Positions 1 to 6,834 of a DNA stretch of 6,963 nt are shown one piece after another. This DNA is from Actinomycetota bacterium (GTDB lineage Bacteria; Actinomycetota; Humimicrobiia; Humimicrobiales; Humimicrobiaceae). Both the position numbers and the translations under genes were made by a program. Within the stretch, counting starts at the first letter, position 1, and each line of letters begins with the position of its first letter. Below the pieces are notes generated by a model that saw only the letters and a list, made by a program, of their open reading frames with translations, was not told the DNA's origin and searched no databases. The stretch lies in the NCBI GenBank assembly GCA_023475715.1, contig JAMCVO010000487.1, forward strand, positions 1 to 6,963. The letters are read 5' to 3'.

Positions 1-30
1 TGTAAATGATCTGATACTTTTACTTTCCAT
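1..30 (-). CDS. N-terminus of an unidentified gene, cut by the window edge
   Basis: An ATG at 30-28 opens a frame reading MESKSIRSFT to the window edge. It is preceded by the purine-rich GAGAGGG (40-34), a good Shine-Dalgarno with a short spacer of about 3-4 bases. Only ten codons are visible, so no family can be assigned. It lies 85 bp downstream of the polyprenyl synthase remnant, on the same strand. In many bacteria a polyprenyl diphosphate synthase sits beside quinone-pathway genes such as a UbiE/MenG methyltransferase, but nothing in these ten residues proves that. The start call rests on the ribosome binding site alone. Confidence 0.45.
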   Translation of the reverse strand, partial: MESKSIRSFT

Positions 31-115
31 AATCCCTCTCTAAAATTAAATTTAATATTTAACGACATGCTGGTCTTTAAAATTGTTCATGGCAATCACT
101 CTTAAAAGTTATTAT

Positions 116-543
116 CTAAATCAATATACCCGTACCCTGCCTTATGGATTCAACTACCCGGGCCAGTCCCTTTCTCCTCTCTTCACCTTCAATCGAGTTT
201 ACAATCTCAGCGGCTTTTTCCAGGTAAAAGGAAAATTTATTCCTGGCGGTTTCGATGGCACCGGTTCGCATAAGCATTTCAAAAATTATTTTTATATCAT
301 TGTCGCTGATATTATATCGTAATTTTCATTTCTGGCACAAATCAGAAAAAGAGCAGGCCTTATGCGTTTCCCGCCAAATATAAGCGTACTCTTTACCGAT
401 TCGTGAAGTACCCCATCAAAACTATTGGTATACTCTAAAAGATAATCCTCTAATCTGGCAATATCTTCCTTTAAAAATTCAAATCCAGTTGTGGTAATGG
501 GCTTGTGGGCCATTTTGCTAATAAAGTTATTATTGATAATCAT
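116..543 (-). pseudogene. Polyprenyl diphosphate synthase remnant with its catalytic core missing
   Basis: The intact enzyme condenses isopentenyl diphosphate units onto an allylic diphosphate to make the long prenyl chain of quinones or lipid carriers. From ATG 543 the frame gives a family-typical N-terminus including GGKRIRPALFLICARN (residues about 57-72), where GGKRxRP is the isopentenyl-diphosphate-binding region I. It stops at 294-292. Overlapping it in another frame, from about 310 to the TAG at 118-116, lies a typical C-terminus: ISDNDIKIIFEMLMRTGAIE, then ARNKFSFYLEKAAEIV. The two pieces meet near 300-320. The remnant covers about 142 codons against roughly 320 in the family, so about 180 codons are gone, including both Asp-rich catalytic motifs (DDxxD). 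The junction is also out of frame. An in-frame stop at 558-556 makes ATG 543 the first possible start; ATG 513 (MAHKPITTTG) is the alternative. Neither has a clear Shine-Dalgarno. A misassembly could mimic this structure. Confidence 0.8.
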
Positions 544-760
544 TCTATTATTGTTTTAGAGTCGGTACCAAGAAAGCAAAAGTCTTTGTTTATTGGTCTT
601 ACTATACAGCAGCCAAATACAAGTTCTATATGTCTTTCTGCTTAGCCTATTTGTTTTATTATTTGATTGTAGAACAAGATGATTTATAATAAATTTTTTA
701 TTATCTTATTATATTAGTAAGTTCTTATGATAATATGAACTAAAAGGTTATTTTCTCCTA
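544..760. other. AT-rich spacer, no gene seen
   Basis: This 217-bp stretch lies between the end of the glycoside hydrolase gene and the polyprenyl synthase remnant. I see no coding remnant and no RNA gene. It contains a perfect all-A/T inverted repeat (686-693 against 697-704, 3-base loop) and an imperfect hairpin (721-728 against 733-740, one mismatch, loop GATA). On the minus strand neither is followed by a run of T, so neither is a convincing terminator for the gene ending at 761. No promoter with two good hexamers was found for the remnant downstream. Confidence 0.5.
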
Positions 761-2860
761 TCAATTGTATTGGATCATTACCATTTTAAATATATTCAAC
801 ACGTCAATATTAAATTTTATAATATCCTCTTCTACTTTAAATTCTATCAACTTCCCTTCAGGCAGGGATAAAATCTTTACTGCTTTTTTACTAATAAGGT
901 TTAATTTAACATTAAAATTATATACAGGAATAGGTGGCAGCAGTTCCTGCTCATTGATCATATTTAATATATAGCACTTTCTGTCAGGTTGATGAAATAA
1001 TATAAACTCCACAACTGCGGGAGCATCAGATTCAAAGGAAAACCTAACTCCAGCAAGCTTTTTAATAAGGTTTAAAAAAGTATTTTTATGCGGTATTTTA
1101 TCTGTTAACTCTATCGGATAAGCTGTCCAGACAATCTCGCCCTTCCCATAAAAAACATTAACAATGGATGCATAATCAGTCCATATTCCAGGAGGATTTG
1201 AATGGATTGAAACAAATTTCCCATAACTATCAGGTAAAGTATAAGGCAGTACCAGTTTCGCCAACACGCTTTTTGTATTAAGAGATTTTGCTTTAATCTG
1301 GCTGCCACCAACAGAAAGAGGATAATTAAAATTACTATCATAAAATAATTCCAATCCATCCCCTATGGGTGCAATATATGTCATATTTTCTTCTGTCGTG
1401 CCTTCACATACCATCTGTAATATATCTTTATAAATCCTGTCTGGAATACATCCTTTTTCACTGTTTATATAAAGCTTTCCACCTTTTCTGACATAATCAA
1501 ATATTTTCTCAACCTCTTCATCATCAAAAACCTGAATATTTGAAAGTATCAAAACCTTATAATTATCCAGGCTTCCAAGCTGTTTTTTAGATATTACACC
1601 AAAAGGAACATGGTTTTCTCTTAAAACTCTTGCAGTGCCAAGAACGCCACTCAAGTGTGGCAGAGGTTTTTCAATTAAATCATCCCAGCACATAAAAGCT
1701 TTAAGTCTATTCTGCGCTGGATCGATTTTTGAATTGAAACTGTAATAAATTGCTAAATCCTGAACCATTTCACCACCAAGATATTTTTCATAAACACTTG
1801 TTTCTTTAAATACGCTGCCCATCCTCTCATAAACTTTTCTGTTTAATGTCCCGACAGGATCAATTGCATCAATAAATAAAAACGCACCACCATGGGCCAT
1901 ATTAATATAATTATGGAGCTTTAACATTCCCTCGCTTTTTAGAGTTGTATGGTCCTGAAGGTTTGAATCACATCTGGATGTCATATACTCATAAGGCATG
2001 TTTTCTGTTATATTATAATAAAGTTTGCATATAAAAGATTCCTGCAAAAATCCTCCATACAGGTCTCCACCGGCATAAGTACTTGCTTTTGAAAAATCAT
2101 AATCAATTCCAAGAAGAAGGTTTTTAGGAGCCGTGGAGTACTGATGCTCTACAGACAAGTCGCTGTTAAAACCATTAATTGCATCGGATATAAAATGAGC
2201 ATATTCGTGTAACCATTCGATTCTTTTGTTATTAAAAGCCACCCATTTTTCGTCATTAAAATCTATAATTATGGGCATTTCTTTATTTACTTCTCTCTTA
2301 TAACGCTCCTGGCACGATAAACAGTAGCAAATAGCAGGCCAGAATGTCATATCAATAAAAAATCCCTCAAATTCATAATTGGTGCAAAGTTCTTCAAGCT
2401 GGCTTACAACAAATTCCCTGTAACCTTTTGAATTCGGGCAGCAAAGTCCGTAACGGTTAAATCTGGAATTTTGATAATACATTTCCCTCGAACTATTTCC
2501 ATCAATATCAACTATTCTCCAGGAAGGGTTAACTTCGTAAGCCCAATTATTGAATAAAACACTGTAGTAGGTGACAACACTTATCTTATCCATATGGCAT
2601 AAATTTAATATCTTTCCATATACATCTTTGCCTTTTAAACTTTCATGAATTTTCCCTGTTTTTGTAGGCCAGTTGCATAAACCTACATGAGAATTTGCAT
2701 AAACCATTGTAGCCTGTACTTCTGCTATTTTTAACATTTCCATATATTCTTCAGGACTGAATCTGGAAAGAAACTTTTCATCCCAGTCTTCTATGTGCAT
2801 ATCTATGATATTTCGTCTGAAACTTCTCTTATACCAGTCCTTACCCTCAAAATCAGCCAT
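761..2860 (-). CDS. GHL6/GH42-like putative glycoside hydrolase
   Basis: 699 residues, apparently full length and cytoplasmic, with no signal peptide or membrane segment. Residues about 10-350 form a TIM-barrel domain like hypothetical glycosyl hydrolase 6 (GHL6; related to GH42 and family-10-like hydrolases). Key stretches are FRRNIIDMHIEDWDEKFL (14-31), MVYANSHVG (52-60), GFFIDMTFWP (166-175) and SVEHQYS (236-242). Residues about 365-600 resemble the Rossmann-like beta-galactosidase trimerisation domain: YKVLILSNIQ (434-443), then VRKGGKLYINSEKG (457-470). A small beta-rich domain ends the protein. C140/C141 plus C178-x-C180-xx-C183 match the four-Cys zinc cluster of GH42 enzymes. D170 and E238 are candidate active-site acids, but the GH42 acid/base Glu after Ile-Asp-Asn is not present. 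The substrate is unknown; a galactoside or other plant glycan is a guess. The start is firm because an in-frame stop (2869-2867) lies just upstream. The Shine-Dalgarno GAAAGG (2880-2875) is weak and about 14 bases away. A promoter candidate precedes it. Confidence 0.85.
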   Translation of the reverse strand: MADFEGKDWYKRSFRRNIIDMHIEDWDEKFLSRFSPEEYMEMLKIAEVQATMVYANSHVGLCNWPTKTGKIHESLKGKDVYGKILNLCHMDKISVVTYYSVLFNNWAYEVNPSWRIVDIDGNSSREMYYQNSRFNRYGLCCPNSKGYREFVVSQLEELCTNYEFEGFFIDMTFWPAICYCLSCQERYKREVNKEMPIIIDFNDEKWVAFNNKRIEWLHEYAHFISDAINGFNSDLSVEHQYSTAPKNLLLGIDYDFSKASTYAGGDLYGGFLQESFICKLYYNITENMPYEYMTSRCDSNLQDHTTLKSEGMLKLHNYINMAHGGAFLFIDAIDPVGTLNRKVYERMGSVFKETSVYEKYLGGEMVQDLAIYYSFNSKIDPAQNRLKAFMCWDDLIEKPLPHLSGVLGTARVLRENHVPFGVISKKQLGSLDNYKVLILSNIQVFDDEEVEKIFDYVRKGGKLYINSEKGCIPDRIYKDILQMVCEGTTEENMTYIAPIGDGLELFYDSNFNYPLSVGGSQIKAKSLNTKSVLAKLVLPYTLPDSYGKFVSIHSNPPGIWTDYASIVNVFYGKGEIVWTAYPIELTDKIPHKNTFLNLIKKLAGVRFSFESDAPAVVEFILFHQPDRKCYILNMINEQELLPPIPVYNFNVKLNLISKKAVKILSLPEGKLIEFKVEEDIIKFNIDVLNIFKMVMIQYN

Positions 2861-2898
2861 AATTAATTACCATACCTTTCTATGTTCTTAATAAAATA

Positions 2899-2926
2899 AC
2901 TATAAATAACACTAATAAATTGTGAA
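2899..2926 (-). promoter_or_regulatory. Candidate sigma-70-type promoter for the glycoside hydrolase gene
   Basis: On the minus strand a -35-like TTCACA (2926-2921, five of six to consensus) is followed after 16 bases by a -10-like TATAGT (2904-2899, five of six). Transcription would start near 2892, leaving a leader of about 32 bases before ATG 2860. The site lies between the dead UroD-like gene and the hydrolase gene, so the hydrolase can plausibly be transcribed on its own. In AT-rich DNA such matches arise by chance, so confidence is moderate. Confidence 0.45.
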
Positions 2927-2955
2927 AAATGATAGAACATCAAACTAAAATATCT

Positions 2956-3805
2956 CTAAACCTCTTCAACATCTCTTGGTTTGAATAGACTTGCCCTGCT
3001 GTATTCTCTTCCGAATAGTATCATTGTTATTGCATTTTCAGGTTTAACAGCAGGATGTATTTCTGTACATGATGCGAGAATGTAGCCACCAGTAGGATAT
3101 ATATCGTCACAGATAATTAACACCATCGGTGATAAATCACTGTATCTTTCTGCAGTATACCTGACTCTTCTTAATTCATGCTGGAATAAGGCTTCAAGCC
3201 ATTCTGCTGCAACTTGCTGAAAATCAGCACATAATTCTGAAAAAAAATTCATACTTGCAAGCTCAACAGTCACATCAAGCCCAATGGTACAAGGAATATG
3301 CCAGAAAACTGTATTACCCATAAACCCTTTCATGTTCTCCATACAATCTTTATAAGTCTTTTCAAAAAACTTTCCCCTCTTAAAAAACCAGTAAGCTTCA
3401 TTTGGTTTCCAGCTTTTTCCCAGATCATCAATATTAGTTTTTATCCACTCTTTAAGCTTTATAACATTGGTAAATGGTCTTTTCGTAATCCACTGTGTAA
3501 AATCTCTATATGTAATTATAAATCCATCATAAGTTTTCTTTGTATGAGGATAATTTGGTGTCAGACGCATTCGGCCTGTAAAGACAATAGCAATTTTTTA
3601 TAGCTTCACCTGTTATTTTCAAGTTCTCATTGTTATACTCACTACCTAATATTATTTTCTTACCAGAAAATTATTCAATAACTCCCACATTCTGAAGGAT
3701 ATCCCATGTACATACCTTGTTTGTTTCATGAAAGTTTATTGTTTCTATTAATCTTTCCTGCTTTGTTATCTGGTCTTTGGAATTAATTAAGTTAAAATTT
3801 GCTAT
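2956..3805 (-). pseudogene. UroD/MtaA-like methyltransferase-family pseudogene with several lesions
   Basis: The family pattern is followed in pieces. From 3805 a frame reads ANFNLINSKDQ, then ITKQERLIETINFHETNKV and CTWDILQNVGVIE, the usual UroD-like N-terminus. Four lesions are visible. The first codon after the Shine-Dalgarno AAGAGG (3817-3812, 6-base spacer) is ATA (3805-3803), where ATG is expected. A TAA (3673-3671) falls after VIE, where relatives have Tyr. The frame then shifts by one base near an A6 run (3599-3594), so that EAIK continues as IAIVFTGRMRLTPNY in the next frame. Finally the long part (204 codons from ATG 3570, no Shine-Dalgarno) runs through FWHIPCTIGLDVTVELA to LIICDDIY, then jumps to GGYILASCTEIHP at about 3100-3085. 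By comparison with the intact paralogue at 3895-5082, about 115 codons holding the metal-site His-x-Cys region are missing, in frame. Total 283 codons against 380-400 normally. Either one original gene eroded or, less likely, the short 204-residue part is expressed. Confidence 0.85.
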
Positions 3806-3817
3806 AAATAACCTCTT
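3803..3817 (-). promoter_or_regulatory. Orphaned ribosome binding site facing an ATA codon
   Basis: AAGAGG at 3817-3812 is a good Shine-Dalgarno, and six bases downstream, in frame with the UroD-like N-terminal remnant, stands ATA (3805-3803). No ATG, GTG or TTG lies at the proper distance in that frame. The simplest reading is loss of the start by an ATG-to-ATA change, which is part of the evidence that the gene is dead. Confidence 0.5.
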
Positions 3818-3861
3818 AAAGAATTGTACTTATTTTAATAATAATTATATTAACACTCATG

Positions 3862-3889
3862 GAAAAACATAATATACAATTTAGTATAC
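3862..3889 (-). terminator. Weak terminator-like hairpin after the UroD-like operon
   Basis: Just after the stop of the 395-residue UroD-like gene, the minus strand reads TATAC (3888-3884), a 6-base loop, GTATA (3877-3873), and, four bases on, five T (3867-3863). The stem is only 5-6 bp and all A/T except one pair, so it may not terminate efficiently. It is placed where the two-gene operon should end, before the leader of the dead UroD-like gene. Confidence 0.25.
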
Positions 3890-3894
3890 AAAAT

Positions 3895-5082
3895 TTAATA
3901 AGGTTGGATATCCCTTCTTAATTTAAATATCTCATTGCCAAGAGGATAGCTTCCCCAGTACTCCCCTGCCATATAAAGCGCAACCACATTTTCTGGTGGA
4001 ACATCCTCCTGAATATCATGAGCAGCACATAGAATATAACCCCCTCCAGGAGCATAAATTGCAATTCTTCTCTTAACTTCATTTTCAACATCTGTAGTTG
4101 TTCCAGAAGGCATTATCCACTGAATATCTACTCCACCATGGAAGCTTAGCCTGTCACCAAATTTATCCTTAAGATATGTTGTATCCATACCGGTTGCCCT
4201 TGGCTGGAGAGAATTTAAAATATCAACACCTGCATCAATGAGGATTTCAGCACCTTTCGTAACGGCTCCGCAGGAATGATGAAATATCTTGGCTTTTGTT
4301 TTTGACTTTACAAAATCCAATAGTCTTCTGTAATATGGTAGTATCATTCCTCTGTAAAGCTCTGGAGAAATTAAAAGATTATTCTGATAACCAATATCAT
4401 CTGCCATCTCAACCATCTGTATATAGGGTCCCACACTGCTTAAAAATATATCCATCAATTCAGTATAATAATTTGTGAGTTTTTCAAGTAGTGCATGAGC
4501 AAGTTTTTTATTGAATACAAGGTCAATAGGGAACTGATCAAAACCCCTCATCCATGTACAGGTTTCAAGTAGTCCTCCAATCGCACCTGCCGCTACAATG
4601 GCGTAGTTTGTACTATTGTAAAGATGCTCAGCCTTTTCCTTTAAGCCTTCAACCCTTGCCTGGTCATAAGCATTATAAAATTTATATTTATCTATATCAC
4701 TTTCATCACTAATGTGTCTTAACGGGTGGTCAAGTATTTCACCATACATACCAGTATATCTTCTTGTAAAACCAAGCTCATCTTTCCATGATCCATCATC
4801 CTCGATAATTTTACTGTAATTAGAGCTACTTTTTAAAAACAGCCTCCTGAAATCTATTCCCAGAAACTCAAGAACTCTTTCATCAAATTCATCAACAGTA
4901 TACCAGTCTGGATTTATGGTATCGTACCCACAGTCATCCAGTTTCAGATAATCTTTAAAAGCCCTGTAAGCTCCCTTCATCATTGTTGACACCCTGCCAC
5001 CCAGATCCCTTGGTACCCTGTCAGGTTCCCTGTGATTAAGAGTTTCTATGACTCTTTGCCTGCTTGTAAACTGCTTTGACAT
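3895..5082 (-). CDS. UroD-superfamily protein with zinc-methyltransferase-type active site
   Basis: 395 residues, full length for the MtaA/CmuA/UroD family, cytoplasmic. The N-terminal signature RVIETLNHREPDRVPRDLGG (10-29) is typical. The active-site stretch IFHHSCG (266-272) gives H269-x-C271, and C352 in GGYILCAAHDI (347-357) falls where the third zinc Cys is found in methylcobalamin:coenzyme M methyltransferases (MtaA, MtbA). This argues for a thiol-activating zinc methyltransferase rather than a haem-pathway decarboxylase. That is inference from motif spacing; the acceptor and the methyl donor are unknown. MVEMADDIGYQNN (223-235) and SFHGGVDIQW (313-322) are further family landmarks. The start is secure: GAAGGAG (5095-5089) lies six bases upstream of ATG. 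It begins 19 bp after the stop of the upstream paralogue, so the two are co-transcribed. No corrinoid protein is visible in the window. Confidence 0.87.
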   Translation of the reverse strand: MSKQFTSRQRVIETLNHREPDRVPRDLGGRVSTMMKGAYRAFKDYLKLDDCGYDTINPDWYTVDEFDERVLEFLGIDFRRLFLKSSSNYSKIIEDDGSWKDELGFTRRYTGMYGEILDHPLRHISDESDIDKYKFYNAYDQARVEGLKEKAEHLYNSTNYAIVAAGAIGGLLETCTWMRGFDQFPIDLVFNKKLAHALLEKLTNYYTELMDIFLSSVGPYIQMVEMADDIGYQNNLLISPELYRGMILPYYRRLLDFVKSKTKAKIFHHSCGAVTKGAEILIDAGVDILNSLQPRATGMDTTYLKDKFGDRLSFHGGVDIQWIMPSGTTTDVENEVKRRIAIYAPGGGYILCAAHDIQEDVPPENVVALYMAGEYWGSYPLGNEIFKLRRDIQPY

Positions 5083-5101
5083 TTACAACTCCTTCATAAA
5101 A

Positions 5102-6307
5102 TTACTTTAAAATTCTTAAATTATAAATAATCTGATTAAGTTTGTTTCTGTAGTATTTAAATTTTTCCCATGAAACATTCTGAGGAATCCAGTGGTCTGC
5201 AAACGGAATAAATCCCCCCTTTTTTATAAGCTCACTTATAATATCCAATTCCCTATCTATATCTTCATTACTTTTAAGAAGCGTATTTTTATCAAAGCCT
5301 CCTAAAAATACTAAATCCGGATATTTTTTTCTATATTCATTCAAATCATTACCTGATTGTCTTTCGAACGGGCACATCATGTTTATTCCGACTTCTATAA
5401 AAAGTGGTATTAGTTCTGATACCTTACCATCAGTATCTACAATAAATTTATTAATACCTTTCGAACTTAAAAAACTTGCAAGCTTTTTATAATAAGGAGA
5501 CATAAATTCCTTAAACATTGCAGGGCTTATAAGAGAACCTTTATTGTAGCTCATGTCCTCCCAGAAAAATGCTGCATCAAAATCAAATTTTGAGGTCAAT
5601 TCTTCCGCAATGGAAATCCAGAGTTCGTAAAAAGTACTGCACATATCTTTGATTAGGACTGGATCATCATAATAAGTCATAAGCAGTTTTTCTTCACCCA
5701 TAAGTTGGCGAAGCGAGCCAAAAAAACCAACGGGAACACCAAATATTACAAGAGGCGCAGTTCTAATTTTACACTTAGCCATAAATTCAGCAATGTCAAT
5801 TTTTGGATAAAATCTCTTGTTTATACCCTTTATGTTTAATCTTTCTTCCTTTATTTTTTCCCAGTCACTTCTGGCTTTTACTGGAAATTCAAGCCATAAA
5901 GGCATACTTGATTTATCCTTATATTCTCTTTTTCTTATTCCATCATTATCTATCATTTCTATATAGGTATCATCCTCGTAAATAACCTTTTCTTCAAACC
6001 CAGGAAATAACCAGTAATTTACTGGCACTCCCATAAAACCCTCATCCATATCAAAGAAATTATCCACATCAGAAGCATAACCCTCCTCGAGGGTACCACC
6101 GGATACCCAGGGCAGCGGAAATGCCTGCGCAGGTGTAGAAACAGTCTCGGGAATTGGCGTATTGCAATCCTTTCCTGGCAACCCTTCCCTATACCATCTG
6201 GGTATTGTAAGTGAAAGATATCCAAACTCCCATTTTAGTGTCCTCGGACAAGGTTTAAAATTTACAACTTTCTGAAATATCTCCTTAACAGTTAAGCCAT
6301 TACTCAT
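5102..6307 (-). CDS. Divergent UroD-superfamily protein lacking the His-x-Cys metal motif
   Basis: 401 residues, full length, cytoplasmic. It belongs to a UroD-like subgroup whose N-terminus reads VNFKPCPRTLKWEFGYLSLT (15-34) followed by IPRWYREGLPG (35-45), instead of the PDRVP signature of its neighbour. The barrel is recognisable in FFWEDMSYNKGSLISP (247-262). At the site where the neighbour has HHSC, this protein has FIVDTDGKVSELIPLFIEVG (288-307), that is D291-x-D293. The C-terminal motif GGFIPFADHWIPQNVSWE (364-381) has D371-H372 and no Cys. It therefore should not bind zinc in the methyltransferase manner. It may bind another metal through acidic residues, act on a different substrate, or partner the zinc-type paralogue. 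The start is supported by GGAGG (6323-6319), 11 bases before ATG 6307. Gene order and the 19-bp gap make it the first gene of the two-gene operon. The reaction is unknown. Confidence 0.85.
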   Translation of the reverse strand: MSNGLTVKEIFQKVVNFKPCPRTLKWEFGYLSLTIPRWYREGLPGKDCNTPIPETVSTPAQAFPLPWVSGGTLEEGYASDVDNFFDMDEGFMGVPVNYWLFPGFEEKVIYEDDTYIEMIDNDGIRKREYKDKSSMPLWLEFPVKARSDWEKIKEERLNIKGINKRFYPKIDIAEFMAKCKIRTAPLVIFGVPVGFFGSLRQLMGEEKLLMTYYDDPVLIKDMCSTFYELWISIAEELTSKFDFDAAFFWEDMSYNKGSLISPAMFKEFMSPYYKKLASFLSSKGINKFIVDTDGKVSELIPLFIEVGINMMCPFERQSGNDLNEYRKKYPDLVFLGGFDKNTLLKSNEDIDRELDIISELIKKGGFIPFADHWIPQNVSWEKFKYYRNKLNQIIYNLRILK

Positions 6308-6397
6308 TTCAATTAAAACCTCCGTTACTCTGGTGCTTTTATTTCTATTGGCTGTGAATTATTGCCTCACCATTTAACAGCAATTTTTTTAGGAAAG

Positions 6398-6425
6398 GAT
6401 ATAAAAAATGCTGTACAACTATCAA
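6398..6425 (-). promoter_or_regulatory. Weak promoter candidate for the UroD-like operon
   Basis: The minus strand has TTGATA (6425-6420, five of six to the -35 consensus), a 16-base spacer and TATATC (6403-6398, four of six to the -10). This would start transcription near 6391, with a leader of about 84 bases before ATG 6307. It is the best pair I found in the gap but is not strong, and it lies within the putative decayed coding sequence. Confidence 0.22.
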
Positions 6426-6680
6426 TCTTACCAGGGGAATAAATAATCTTACCACTATAATATTTATTTATAGCTATTCCTGGGTAATCTGTCTCTACTT
6501 ATGGAGAATGCATCCCCCACGATAAATCTTACTTCTGGAATATTTTCAGTAAATGGTTAAAGTAAGTTTTCCGATTATTTTATTACCTTATACGTGCTAA
6601 CTTTTAAATGTTCTCTTCTAATTAAAATATTTTTGTTTTCAATATTTTCTCATATTTGATGTTCTTCAAATAAAATACAT

Positions 6681-6696
6681 CTACTCTGGCTGCAAT
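6681..6696. repeat. Short direct repeat, copy 1
   Basis: The bases ctactctggctgcaat here recur at 6944-6959 as ctatcctggctgcaat: 14 of 16 identical, with a perfect 11-base core. The copies are 263 bases apart. Copy 1 is in the decayed region and copy 2 is in the partial coding sequence at the window end. It may be a trace of an old duplication or chance. Confidence 0.25.
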
Positions 6697-6834
6697 TTAT
6701 ATAGGTAAAAAGTCATTTATTCCTGCTTCGGCAAAAATGAATACTAATAAACAATTAATTAACATTAAAATATTTCTTATTTAAGCTATTTTATTAAAAT
6801 TATGATCACAATTTCTTTAATAAAATAAAAATAA

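Larger units (their letters stand above)
6325..6765 (-). pseudogene. Probable decayed coding sequence upstream of the UroD-like operon
   Basis: The gap between the gene ending at 6835 and the operon has no intact frame but reads like protein in fragments on the minus strand. From 6765: FAEAGINDFLPI, stop (6699-6697), IAARVDVFYLKNIKYEKIL. Then in the next frame, from about 6640: NILIRREHLKVSTYKVIK, stop, SENLL, stop, PFTENIPEVRFIVGDAFSIS. Then back in the first frame: VETDYPGIAINKYYSGKI, IYSPGKIDSCTAFFISFPKK, IAVKW, stop (6369-6367), GNNSQPIEIKAPE, stop (6327-6325). The pieces add up to about 145 codons with two opposite frame changes and several stops. The family is not recognised. The low-complexity AT-rich context means part of this could be chance. 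The last stop lies two bases before the Shine-Dalgarno of the next gene, as expected for an old operon neighbour. Confidence 0.33.

Noticed and set aside
50..92. Mini-frame MNNFKDQHVVKY on the minus strand between the prenyl synthase remnant and the next gene
   Set aside because: Twelve codons, no Shine-Dalgarno, no sign of being a leader peptide.
83..322. 79-codon plus-strand open frame
   Set aside because: It lies opposite the prenyl synthase C-terminal remnant, whose reading matches a known family; no ribosome binding site and no recognisable protein.
544..760. tRNA, riboswitch or small RNA in the spacer
   Set aside because: No GC-containing stems of adequate length, no TTCGA-type arm, only A/T hairpins.
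1111..1359. 82-codon minus-strand frame inside the hydrolase gene
   Set aside because: Different frame of a convincing 699-residue protein; hydrophobic-looking only because of the frame shift. The similar frames at 765-974, 4296-4478, 5803-5985 and 6019-6225 are rejected for the same reason.
3298..3603. 101-codon plus-strand open frame
   Set aside because: It is antisense to the UroD-like pseudogene, and its composition is that of the complement of a coding strand.
3844..3849. Perfect TATAAT -10 hexamer upstream of the dead UroD-like gene
   Set aside because: No hexamer resembling TTGACA at 16-18 bases; in such AT-rich DNA a single perfect -10 is expected by chance. It may have been the original promoter.
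3895..6307. True haem-pathway uroporphyrinogen decarboxylase (HemE)
   Set aside because: The His-x-Cys...Cys set in one protein and the divergent N-terminus in the other do not fit HemE; no other haem genes nearby.
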